Positions 56,133-64,000 of a stretch of 64,000 nucleotides of DNA are shown one piece after another; positions within the stretch are counted from its first letter, which is position 1; each line of letters opens with the position of its first letter. Position numbers and translations under genes: made by a program. Source of the stretch: Cellulophaga sp. RHA19. Its GTDB lineage: Bacteria > Bacteroidota > Bacteroidia > Flavobacteriales > Flavobacteriaceae. Location of the stretch: the NCBI RefSeq assembly GCF_002813425.1, contig NZ_PHUL01000001.1, positions 372,001 through 436,000 of the forward strand. The letters are read 5' to 3'. The notes beneath the pieces were generated by a model. It was not told the origin of the DNA. It did not search any database and saw only the letters and a list, made by a program, of their open reading frames with translations.

Positions 56133-56744
56133 ATGAAGTCAATTACAATTACAGGATCAAAAAGAGAAAGCGTAGGCAAAAAAGCAACAAAAGCCTTACG
56201 TAATGCTGGAATGGTTCCTTGCGTAGTATACGGAGGAAAACAACCACTACATTTTTCAGCACCAGAATTAGCTTTTAAAAATTTAGTGTACACTCCAAAC
56301 GCGCACACAGTTGTAGTAGAGATGGAAAACGGAGAAAAAGTGAACGCTGTTGTTCAGGATATCCAATTTCACCCAGTATCTGACAGAATTATCCACGTAG
56401 ATTTTTACCAATTATTTGATGATAAAGCGGTAACTATGGATATTCCTGTTCGTTTAGTAGGTAACTCTCCAGGTGTTAAAAACGGTGGTAGATTATTATT
56501 TAGAAAAAGAAAGCTTACTATTAAAGCTTTACCTGGTAAATTACCAGATTTCTTTGATATCGATATAAACAAATTAAAAATTGGTGGTAACATAGCAGTT
56601 GCTTCATTATTAAATGATGATTTTGCTATTTTACACCCAGATAATACAGTTGTAGTACAAGTTAAATCATCTCGTAACGTTGTTGCTTCTGATGATGAAG
56701 AAGAAGAAGGTGAAGCTGCGGCTGAAGCTCCTGCTGCTGAATAA
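56133..56744 (+). CDS. rplY: 50S ribosomal protein L25, Ctc form
   Basis: 203 residues. Ribosomal L25 binds 5S rRNA. The N-terminal half holds the L25 domain ([53 protein letters not shown]), and the C-terminal TL5/CTC domain follows ([20 protein letters not shown]). A short acidic Ala/Glu tail ends the protein, as often seen in this group. Length fits the long CTC form. Confidence 0.95.
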   Translation: MKSITITGSKRESVGKKATKALRNAGMVPCVVYGGKQPLHFSAPELAFKNLVYTPNAHTVVVEMENGEKVNAVVQDIQFHPVSDRIIHVDFYQLFDDKAVTMDIPVRLVGNSPGVKNGGRLLFRKRKLTIKALPGKLPDFFDIDINKLKIGGNIAVASLLNDDFAILHPDNTVVVQVKSSRNVVASDDEEEEGEAAAEAPAAE

Positions 56745-56763
56745 ATTACTGCACAAACAAAAT

Positions 56764-56806
56764 AAAGCATCCTGCCTTGGAATTTACCAAGTTTCAGGAT
56801 GCTTTT
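56764..56806 (+). terminator. Rho-independent terminator after rplY
   Basis: Stem AAAGCATCCTG (56764-56774) pairs with CAGGATGCTTT (56795-56805), with an inner stem CTTGG/CCAAG and a short T-run. It overlaps the extended upstream start of pth and argues for a start at 56831 or 56900. Confidence 0.88.
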
Positions 56807-56830
56807 GTATTTTTAATACTTTTATATAGT

Positions 56831-57466
56831 ATGATAGTACAATTTTTTAAATCAATTTTTAGAACAAAACCCTTGTTCCAATTAGAAGAAAAAGATCCTA
56901 TGAAAAAGTTTTTAGTTGTTGGCCTTGGCAATATTGGCGCAGAATACACAGAAACAAGACATAATATTGGCTTTAAAATACTCGATGCTTTTGCAAAAAA
57001 AGAATCATTAACATTTGAGTCTCAAAAATTAGGAGCCGTTACCACATATAAAATAAAAGGGCGTACTATTCTTTTTTTAAAACCATCTACCTATATGAAT
57101 CTAAGCGGTAAAGCCATTAGATATTGGTTAGAAAAAGAAAAAATACCACAAGAAAATCTATTAGTTATTACAGACGATATTAATTTACCTTTTGGAACTA
57201 TTAGAGTTAAAACAAAGGGTAGCGACGGTGGTCATAACGGACTAAAAGATACACAAAACGTGCTACAGACAACAACCTACAATAGGTATAGGTTTGGTGT
57301 TGGCGCAGATTTTGGTAAAGGCAGACAAGTAGACTACGTTTTAGGCGAATGGAACCAAGAAGAGCAAGATAAAATGCCAGAACGTTTAGAACGCTCTATA
57401 GAGCTTATTAAATCTTTTGTATTGGCTGGTGTTAAAACTACCATGAACCATTTTAACAACTCTTAA
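56831..57466 (+). CDS. pth: Peptidyl-tRNA hydrolase
   Basis: About 211 residues from the ATG at 56831. The catalytic domain itself begins at M at 56900 (MKKFLVVGLGNIGAEY); the extra 23 residues (MIVQFFKSIFRTK...) are an extension seen on many flavobacterial Pth proteins, so 56831 is preferred. A farther start at 56777 lies inside a terminator. The enzyme frees tRNA from peptidyl-tRNA. Motifs: ETRHNIGFKIL with the catalytic His, LFLKPSTYMNLSG, and TDDINLPFGTIRVKTKGSDG. Its stop abuts the converging gene at 57467. Confidence 0.93.
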   Translation: MIVQFFKSIFRTKPLFQLEEKDPMKKFLVVGLGNIGAEYTETRHNIGFKILDAFAKKESLTFESQKLGAVTTYKIKGRTILFLKPSTYMNLSGKAIRYWLEKEKIPQENLLVITDDINLPFGTIRVKTKGSDGGHNGLKDTQNVLQTTTYNRYRFGVGADFGKGRQVDYVLGEWNQEEQDKMPERLERSIELIKSFVLAGVKTTMNHFNNS

Positions 57467-58144
57467 TTAACGTGCTTTAAACTGGTAAACTCCAGAGTCG
57501 GACGCATTGCCTTCTGCATCTGTAGTAACTACTTTCCAATAATACACTGTATTTATTACCACACCTACTTTAACAGTAGTATTATTAGGCGCATTTGTTG
57601 CTAGCAAACCACTTGGCGGTGTAGTTGTTCCAAAGTAAACTTTATAATTTGCTATGTCATTATCTACATCTTCAGCAAGCCACTCTAAAGCAACATCATT
57701 ATTTGTATCTTTAAATACAGTTTGCCCAGATTTAGGAGAAATTATTTCTGCTGCAAAAGGCGGATATGTAGTTTGTGATCCTGCGTTGTAAAACTTCCAA
57801 ATTTCACTAGCAGTAGTCTCAGAAACCTCATCGTTTTTAGCAGTTACAAACCAAGAATAAGCAACACCTTTATCTAATACTACTTTTTGCTTTGTAGTTG
57901 TGGTACTTAGTGTCTGCGTTAAATTAGTATTTAAGTTAGTTATTTTAACCTCATACAAATCTGTTCTTGCAGAAGCATTCCACGCCAACTCTACTTCACT
58001 TGTATTTGTTGTACCTAAAGTAACACCTGTAGTACACTCGGAGCTCTTTAACGGAAAAAGTAGCTCTGGCGTAGTTGGTGGTTTGGGTGAACTTTTAGAA
58101 CAAGACAGTGCCAATAAACACACAAGTATTAATATTTTTTTCAT
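57467..58144 (-). CDS. Lipoprotein with two fibronectin type III-like domains
   Basis: 225 residues, lipoprotein signal ending LALSCSKSS, a proline linker (PKPPTTPELLFP), then two FN3-like beta domains: about 30-125 (VELAWNASARTDLYEVKITN) and 130-225 (VALEWLAEDVDNDIANYKVY, TVYYWKVVTTDAEGN). The ATG overlaps the stop of the protease gene (ATGA), so it is translationally coupled to it. It might bind the secreted protease or its substrate, but no enzyme motif is visible. Confidence 0.78.
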   Translation of the reverse strand: MKKILILVCLLALSCSKSSPKPPTTPELLFPLKSSECTTGVTLGTTNTSEVELAWNASARTDLYEVKITNLNTNLTQTLSTTTTKQKVVLDKGVAYSWFVTAKNDEVSETTASEIWKFYNAGSQTTYPPFAAEIISPKSGQTVFKDTNNDVALEWLAEDVDNDIANYKVYFGTTTPPSGLLATNAPNNTTVKVGVVINTVYYWKVVTTDAEGNASDSGVYQFKAR

Positions 58145-61100
58145 TTCTTAATTAATTTTGTTTCTCCATTAACCTCAGCACCATTAAACTTTACCACATA
58201 CACACCTTTTGCTAAACCAGATACGTCTAATGTAACCGTACCATTATTTATAGTATGCTTCTTTTGCTGTAATACCTGTCCGCCTAACGTATAAATAGCA
58301 ACTGTAACCTTTCCAGTCAAAGTTTCTAAATAAGCTATTGCTTCACCTGCGGTAGGGTTTGGAGAAATTACCGGATTAGCTGCAATATAAATTTGCTTTT
58401 CATACATCCCTTGACACTCTAAACCTGTAGATACTTTTATTGTATTTAATCCGTTTTTAAGTGCTAGATTTTTTGTTTTATCTGTAGTTTGCACTACTAC
58501 ACCATTTAACTCTACATTGTACAATTTTGCTCCACTGAGCTCTAATTTAAGTGTTCGATTTGTTACGGCTGATAGTACAGAAAGTACATCTGGTTCTTTA
58601 ATTACAACAGTAACACAATAATCTTCGTATACTTTTACACCATCTGTTCCTGTAAAGCACAACACATAAATACCTGCATTTAAATTATCTAAAGTAAGTG
58701 TGTTGGTAAATTCCTGTGTAATATTAACTCCCGCACCTGTTATTGTAACACTATAATTTATTTCCTCTATTGCATCAATAAAAATTTCTCCATCATTACT
58801 AGTAGTACATGCTTCACTAGCTACAGAAATAGCAAAATTATCTGGCATAAACCTGTAAACAGCACAACCATTAACATCTACCTCTACCCCATTTGGTGTT
58901 CCCAAACACGCATCATCACCATCATCAAAAACTCCATCATTATCTGCATCTGGACGCAACATTCCCTCTACACAAATCTCTAAATTAAAATCTTTTATTT
59001 CTCCTCCGTCAGATGATGCTCCGTCTTTTACTTCTAAAATCCACTCCCCTAAAATAGACTCACCATTTAAAGATGCCAATGAACCCAAAGGCCTAACCGT
59101 ACCACCAATTGCCGCTCCTGCTCCACTACCACATACAAAACTGGCACTGTCATCATCAAAAACGGCATTTATATCTTGAAAATCGCCACAAGAGTTAGAT
59201 GTTAAAACGACTCTTGTACCTTGTGGAGATATTAGACTTACTGTTAAATCACTTAAAAAGCTATGGGTAATATCTACAGTTACATTTACATCTGTAATTG
59301 GTAAATCATCTAAAAAAGTAATTTTAGATTGTAGTACAGATGTACCTACTGTTGGTATTGTTTTAGGTAAATCATCTGCTTCTTTTATTGCACAACTAAC
59401 CAAGGCTGTTGTAAAACTGTAAGCGGGTCCAAAAGTACCTTCTGCACATAAACTTTTTGGTTTAACACGCCAGTAATAAGTTGTTTCTGCCTGTAAACTA
59501 GTAGGTTTGTAATATGTAAACGGAGTAGATTTTGTTTCTATAATATTAGTAAAAGCAGCATCTGTTGCAATTTCTAAGTCATAAGATGAGTATGCAACAT
59601 TCTCCTCCCAAGAAAGTGTCTGATTCATATTGACACTCATAGCTCCGTTTCCTGGAGAAATTAAACCTACATCTGCAAAAGTGGTGTTTCCAATAACCAG
59701 AGTTAAAACAACCCCAGTTGAATTGGATGTTGAGTTAGACAATACTGTTACCTCATAAGTGCCTGGAGCAACATTTGCAGTATTAGAAAAAGTTAAGTCT
59801 ACATTGGTATTATTTGTATCTGCAGTAGGCACAGAAAAGTTAACTCCTAAATTTGCTGGAGCACCAAAAACGCTAAACGTAGAGGTTTCATCAAAACCAT
59901 TATTTACAGTATATTTAAAAGGAACTAATACATCGTTAGGCTGGCAAACATTATAGGTTAACGCCTCAAACTCTAGGTTAACATCTGACGTATTTATAGT
60001 AAAGTTTGTTGTATTTATAGCATAATACACATTATTAGTAGGCATCACTTTTATCCTTGCTGTTGTGGTAACTACGTTTGGTATTTGCACAATGTGCGAC
60101 CCGTCATTAACCACATTCTCTGCTAATAAAGTAGGAAAAGACAAACCAGAATCTATAGACAAGTATATATTTACAGTTTCTGTATTTATAGGCGCAGCGC
60201 TAGTACCTGCCACATCCCAAGTTACTTGCTGTACAGAACCAGACTGGTACACCTGGTTAGTTGATTGAGATGTTACCGCAAAAGGACCGGCTGAATTTAT
60301 AACACGCACATTCATAGTTTCAGACACAACTTGTCCGCCTCCAACAACATTATCTCTTACTGTTAATGCAAAATTTAAATCTCTCTCTACATCAGAAATA
60401 GTTTCCCAAGAAGCTCCTTCTGACGGGTTAGTTTGTGTTAAGTTACCCTGAATTACACGTTCTATTTTTGGAAAATAACGTTCTTTTTTTGTTGTTGGTT
60501 TTAATGACCTAAAATTTGCTCCACTTGGGTTCTCTGGTCCAAAGTTACTACGTGTTACAACACCATTATCTATTTGTTCCCAGGTATAAGTTAACACATC
60601 TGCTGTATCAGGATCTGTAGCATCACCCGTTAACACAAAAGGGGTTGATTTAGGAATTATATAGTTTGATAAAGGACTTATTACTGGCGGATTGTTAGTT
60701 ATTGAAGTATTGACACCACAACTTAAACTACTAACATATTCTGCTATCTGAAAAATACTGTAATAATGAAAATAATCGTCACCATTGGCTTGCACATTGT
60801 TGCCATCTGCAATACCTGCATACCCCATAATTGTAGATCCGCTAGCTGGTTCTGCTTGCACTAAAGTACCTTCAGAATCAAAAGACCACGTATGGTTAGC
60901 CCCAAACTGATGCCCTATTTCATGTGCAACAAAATCAACATCAAACAAATCTCCTTCTGGTGTACTACGAGAGGAGTATGCTCTACCTTTCCAGTTGTCA
61001 TCACATACAGAACCTACAGTACCAGCATTACCTCCGTTTGGTCCTTGATGAAAAAGATGTCCTACATCATAATTAGCAGAACCAATTACGGTAGAAAATG

Positions 61101-61914
61101 TATTTTGAGCTTGTGTATTTAAACTACCAGAGTACGGATCTGTAGATGCATCTGTGTAAATTACTTGATCTGTATTGGCAATTAACTCTAAATGTATTCC
61201 TAAATCAGTTTCAAAAACCTCATTAACTCTTGTTAACGTAGCATTTATTGCTGCCAAGGCGTCTACTACCGTACCTCCGTGGTATGTTGTATACTCTCCT
61301 GAAGCCGAAATTGCTATTCTATACGTTCTAAGCGTTTGGTCATTTATTTGCTTAGCTGCAGAAGCTTTTTTGTTGGCTGCAAGTACTGCTTTTGTATCAC
61401 AAACAAATTCATCTTTATGCTGGTGCGCATCTGCTCCGTAAACAATATATTGTCCATCTTTTATTTTAGATGGTTGCATATAAATAGCCTCTTCTCTATC
61501 TCCATGTACAATCATACTCTGCACGCCTTTGTGAGACACACTAAAACGCACACGCTCTTTAGAGTTTTTTACACCGTAACCAACGTAAGACTTTATATCT
61601 GGGTATTTTAAAGCTAATTCTGGAGCAAAAACAGCGTGCTCTTCTACATAAAAAGCTTCTAACTCTCCATCATTATGAGGAAAGTAAACTACATTTTTTC
61701 CTTTAGCACTAGAATTTGACTCTTCTAGTTTAGATAAAAAAGCAGATTCATCTAAATAAAACGTTTTTGCTTTATTTGCATCTATATTTTGCATAGATTT
61801 AGCCACTGAATTTTGTTCCAAAACACCAGTTTTCCAGTAATTCTGTTGCGCAATACCGTAAAAGCTACCAAATAATATGGTTATTGAAAAAACAAGGCGT
61901 AGTTTTGTAATCAT
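58141..61914 (-). CDS. Secreted reprolysin-like metalloprotease with T9SS sorting signal
   Basis: 1257 residues. Signal peptide (VFSITILFGSFYGIAQ), a propeptide to about residue 190, and a reprolysin-type zinc protease domain (about 195-400) with HEIGHQFGANH near 326-336 and the Met-turn IMGYAG at about 358. Then come bacterial Ig or FN3-like domains (about 410-830), a proprotein-convertase P-domain (about 840-985, with ITHSFLSDLTVSLISPQGTR), a further beta part and a C-terminal type A sorting domain (about 1180-1257: NPVISPNPTAGEAIAYLE, GLAKGVYVVKFNG). It should be exported by the type IX system to the surface or medium. It is first in a two-gene minus operon with the FN3 lipoprotein. Confidence 0.92.
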   Translation of the reverse strand: MITKLRLVFSITILFGSFYGIAQQNYWKTGVLEQNSVAKSMQNIDANKAKTFYLDESAFLSKLEESNSSAKGKNVVYFPHNDGELEAFYVEEHAVFAPELALKYPDIKSYVGYGVKNSKERVRFSVSHKGVQSMIVHGDREEAIYMQPSKIKDGQYIVYGADAHQHKDEFVCDTKAVLAANKKASAAKQINDQTLRTYRIAISASGEYTTYHGGTVVDALAAINATLTRVNEVFETDLGIHLELIANTDQVIYTDASTDPYSGSLNTQAQNTFSTVIGSANYDVGHLFHQGPNGGNAGTVGSVCDDNWKGRAYSSRSTPEGDLFDVDFVAHEIGHQFGANHTWSFDSEGTLVQAEPASGSTIMGYAGIADGNNVQANGDDYFHYYSIFQIAEYVSSLSCGVNTSITNNPPVISPLSNYIIPKSTPFVLTGDATDPDTADVLTYTWEQIDNGVVTRSNFGPENPSGANFRSLKPTTKKERYFPKIERVIQGNLTQTNPSEGASWETISDVERDLNFALTVRDNVVGGGQVVSETMNVRVINSAGPFAVTSQSTNQVYQSGSVQQVTWDVAGTSAAPINTETVNIYLSIDSGLSFPTLLAENVVNDGSHIVQIPNVVTTTARIKVMPTNNVYYAINTTNFTINTSDVNLEFEALTYNVCQPNDVLVPFKYTVNNGFDETSTFSVFGAPANLGVNFSVPTADTNNTNVDLTFSNTANVAPGTYEVTVLSNSTSNSTGVVLTLVIGNTTFADVGLISPGNGAMSVNMNQTLSWEENVAYSSYDLEIATDAAFTNIIETKSTPFTYYKPTSLQAETTYYWRVKPKSLCAEGTFGPAYSFTTALVSCAIKEADDLPKTIPTVGTSVLQSKITFLDDLPITDVNVTVDITHSFLSDLTVSLISPQGTRVVLTSNSCGDFQDINAVFDDDSASFVCGSGAGAAIGGTVRPLGSLASLNGESILGEWILEVKDGASSDGGEIKDFNLEICVEGMLRPDADNDGVFDDGDDACLGTPNGVEVDVNGCAVYRFMPDNFAISVASEACTTSNDGEIFIDAIEEINYSVTITGAGVNITQEFTNTLTLDNLNAGIYVLCFTGTDGVKVYEDYCVTVVIKEPDVLSVLSAVTNRTLKLELSGAKLYNVELNGVVVQTTDKTKNLALKNGLNTIKVSTGLECQGMYEKQIYIAANPVISPNPTAGEAIAYLETLTGKVTVAIYTLGGQVLQQKKHTINNGTVTLDVSGLAKGVYVVKFNGAEVNGETKLIKK

Positions 61915-61962
61915 TCAAAGCAGTTTAATATTCAAAAATAGTCTTTTTATTATTTTAGTCTC

Positions 61963-62892
61963 GTGATAACAATTAAAAGCATTTCAAAATTCGACAAAGC
62001 ACACGCTACAGTTATTACTATTGGTACTTTTGATGGTGTGCACATTGGTCATAAAAAGATACTAGAAAGACTCATAAATAGTGCCAAACTATTAGAAATA
62101 GAAAGTACAGTACTTACTTTTTTTCCGCACCCTAGAATGGTTTTGCAACAAGATAGCAATATTAAACTACTTAACACTATTGAAGAGAAAGAAATGATAC
62201 TAAGCAACTTAGGCTTAGATTTTTTAATTATTCATCCTTTTTCTAAAGAGTTTTCTAGATTAAGCGCCATAGAATTTGTTCGTGACCTCCTAGTTAATAA
62301 ACTCAATACTAAAAAAATTATTATAGGTTATGACCATAGATTTGGACGTAACCGTAATGCAGACATTAACGATTTAAGAAACTACGGCACTACGTTTGAT
62401 TTTAATGTTGAGGAAATTACCGCACAAGAAATTGATGATGTCTCTGTTAGCTCTACTAAAATAAGAAAAGCACTTGCAGAAGGTGATGTAAGTAAAGCAA
62501 ATAGTTATTTGGGCTACAATTATATGCTAACAGGTATAGTTACCAAAGGCAAAGGCTTAGGCAGACAATTAAATTACCCCACAGCAAATATTTATATCAA
62601 AGAAGAATACAAACTAATTCCTAAAAACGGAGTATACGCTGTTAAAGCAAAACTAAACAACTCTACAGTTTTTGGAATGATGAATATTGGCTACAACCCA
62701 ACTGTAAACGGTACAGAAAAAACCATAGAAGTTAATTTCTTTAATTTTGATGGTGACCTTTACGGTAAAAAAATACAAGTAGATATTTTAGACCGTATTA
62801 GAGATGAAGTAAAATTTAACTCTTTAGACGATTTAAAAGAGCAACTTGCAAAAGACCAAGAAACTGCCACTAGTTTAATTGCTAAACTATGA
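61963..62892 (+). CDS. ribF: Bifunctional riboflavin kinase/FAD synthetase
   Basis: 309 residues with a GTG start at 61963. RibF makes FMN from riboflavin and FAD from FMN. The N-terminal adenylyltransferase part shows TIGTFDGVHIGHKKIL and GYDHRFGRNRNADI, then VSSTKIRKAL. The C-terminal kinase domain shows GKGLGRQLNYPTANIYI, NGVYAV and GMMNIGYNPTVNG. Length is normal. The next gene overlaps its stop by ATGA. Confidence 0.95.
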   Translation: MITIKSISKFDKAHATVITIGTFDGVHIGHKKILERLINSAKLLEIESTVLTFFPHPRMVLQQDSNIKLLNTIEEKEMILSNLGLDFLIIHPFSKEFSRLSAIEFVRDLLVNKLNTKKIIIGYDHRFGRNRNADINDLRNYGTTFDFNVEEITAQEIDDVSVSSTKIRKALAEGDVSKANSYLGYNYMLTGIVTKGKGLGRQLNYPTANIYIKEEYKLIPKNGVYAVKAKLNNSTVFGMMNIGYNPTVNGTEKTIEVNFFNFDGDLYGKKIQVDILDRIRDEVKFNSLDDLKEQLAKDQETATSLIAKL

Positions 62893-64000
62893 ACTCCTTT
62901 CTTTTTAAAAAAATAGACAACGCGGGCCTAATTCTCTTTAGGACTTTTTTTGGTATTTTAATTAGTTTAGAGTCTTTTGGCGCTATACTTACTGGCTGGG
63001 TAAGAACAAATCTTGTAGAACCTACTTTTAATTTTAGTTTTATAGGTTTTGAGTGGCTAACAGTGTTTACAGGTCCAGGTATGTACGCCTACTTTGTTTT
63101 AATGGGTATTACCGGTATTTTTATTTCTATAGGTTACAAGTACAAATACAGTATGCTTGCCTTTGCTATTTTATGGACAAGCGTATATTTAATGCAAAAA
63201 ACATCGTACAACAACCATTACTACCTTCTAATGCTAATTTCGTGGATAATGGTATTTTTTCCGGCAAACGCAGACAATTCTGTAGATGCTAGAAAAAAAC
63301 CCGAATTGCGCACTAATAAAATGTATGCTTACTACAAGTATATTATTGTGCTGCAATTAATTATAGTTTACACGTATGCCTCTGTAGCAAAATTATATGC
63401 AGACTGGCTAGATTTTGGTTTTATAAAAGTATTGATGCAAAATAAAGCAGATTACTTTTTAATTGGAGACTTTTTACAACTTGCTTGGGTACACAAAATT
63501 GTAGCTGTTTTTGGTATTTTGTTTGATTTACTAATTATTCCGGCACTGTTGTGGAAACCAAGTAGAAAAATTGCATTTATACTCGCTATATTTTTTCATT
63601 TGTTTAACTCTATTGTTTTTCAAATTGGTATTTTCCCTTACTTAGCTTTAGCTTTCACTGTTTTCTTTTTTGAACCACAAAAGCTTAGAAATATCTTTTT
63701 CTTAAAAGAAAAAAAACATAAAGAATACTCATCAGCAATTCCAAAACACAAAACTATTATTATTGGTGTTTGGGTAATTTATTTTTTGTTTCAATTAGGC
63801 TTGCCCATAAGGCATCACTTTTTTAAAGATGATGTACTTTGGAATGAAGAAGGCCACAGGCTTAGTTGGCGTATGATGTTGCGCTCGCGTAGCGGAAGTG
63901 TTAGTTTTACTACTGTAGACAAAAACACAAATAAAAAAACACGCATCAATCTAAACAATTATCTTACAAAAAAACAACGTAGAAAAATTGGTGCCTACCC
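62889..64000 (+). CDS. HTTM domain membrane protein (partial, N-terminal part)
   Basis: The frame starts at 62889, overlapping the ribF stop, and runs off the right edge; about 370 residues are seen. It has several membrane helices and the opening of HTTM (vitamin K-dependent gamma-carboxylase-like) proteins: GLILFRTFFGILISLESFGA, TSYNNHYYLLMLISWIMVFF, and the block YIIVLQLIIVYTYASVAKLY, plus IFFHLFNSIVFQIGIFPYLA. The catalytic function is unclear for bacterial members. A role beyond a membrane enzyme cannot be read from the fragment. It is coupled to ribF by overlap. Confidence 0.85.
   Translation, partial: MNSFLFKKIDNAGLILFRTFFGILISLESFGAILTGWVRTNLVEPTFNFSFIGFEWLTVFTGPGMYAYFVLMGITGIFISIGYKYKYSMLAFAILWTSVYLMQKTSYNNHYYLLMLISWIMVFFPANADNSVDARKKPELRTNKMYAYYKYIIVLQLIIVYTYASVAKLYADWLDFGFIKVLMQNKADYFLIGDFLQLAWVHKIVAVFGILFDLLIIPALLWKPSRKIAFILAIFFHLFNSIVFQIGIFPYLALAFTVFFFEPQKLRNIFFLKEKKHKEYSSAIPKHKTIIIGVWVIYFLFQLGLPIRHHFFKDDVLWNEEGHRLSWRMMLRSRSGSVSFTTVDKNTNKKTRINLNNYLTKKQRRKIGAY

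Noticed and set aside
56777..56830. Extended N-terminus of peptidyl-tRNA hydrolase
   Set aside because: It lies within the rplY terminator; the ATG at 56831 gives the usual flavobacterial length.

Overview
The window looks like chromosomal DNA of a low-GC marine bacterium of the family Flavobacteriaceae (Bacteroidota). The evidence is a SusC/SusD pair, TnAnTTTG-like promoter elements (the Bacteroidota -7 type), the absence of Shine-Dalgarno sequences, a type IX secretion tail, many short lipoproteins and an AT-rich base composition. The species cannot be fixed from the sequence alone; low-GC algae-associated genera such as Cellulophaga would fit.

1-1438 (minus strand) is housekeeping: partial hemW, ruvC and a TonB-C-like lipoprotein. 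1740-36941 is a large polysaccharide utilisation locus whose content matches carrageenan use. It encodes an AraC regulator, a GntP and a RhaT family transporter, and a four-step cytoplasmic route for 3,6-anhydro-D-galactose (MLE/MR cycloisomerase, aldehyde dehydrogenase, 2-keto-3-deoxygalactonate kinase, KDPGal aldolase). These are followed by GH129-like, GH2 and GH127 exo-glycosidases, four S1 sulfatases, a SusC/SusD pair, a TPR-LuxR regulator, a Tat-exported molybdo-hydroxylase pair, and a Tat-exported flavoprotein beside a protein with an FMN-attachment motif. No endo-carrageenase is present, so the first cut must be encoded elsewhere. Five promoter regions of this locus share one direct-repeat site (half-sites 21 bp apart), which I read as the operator of the AraC protein and the wiring of the regulon.

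37331-39289 holds a TPR lipoprotein and a GAF histidine kinase. 39500-50600 is an accessory region of unrelated single genes, all on the plus strand. Most are separated by 130-200 bp imperfect palindromes that begin near TAAC and end near GTT, so it resembles an integron cassette array without an integrase. It includes two decayed fragments, one resembling a class D beta-lactamase.

50602-64000 returns to core genes: a DUF3137 protein with LemA, a cupin, a PD40 protein, a lipoprotein, tRNA-Leu(CAA), prs, rplY, pth, an FN3 lipoprotein with a secreted reprolysin-like protease, ribF, and a partial HTTM membrane protein at the right edge.

Proposed working of the PUL: SusCD imports sulfated oligosaccharides. 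Sulfatases and the GH2, GH127 and GH129 enzymes strip them in the periplasm to galactose and anhydrogalactose. RhaT and GntP proteins carry products inward, and the dau/dgo enzymes yield pyruvate and glyceraldehyde-3-phosphate. All function calls rest on motif and family recognition by eye; no database search was run.
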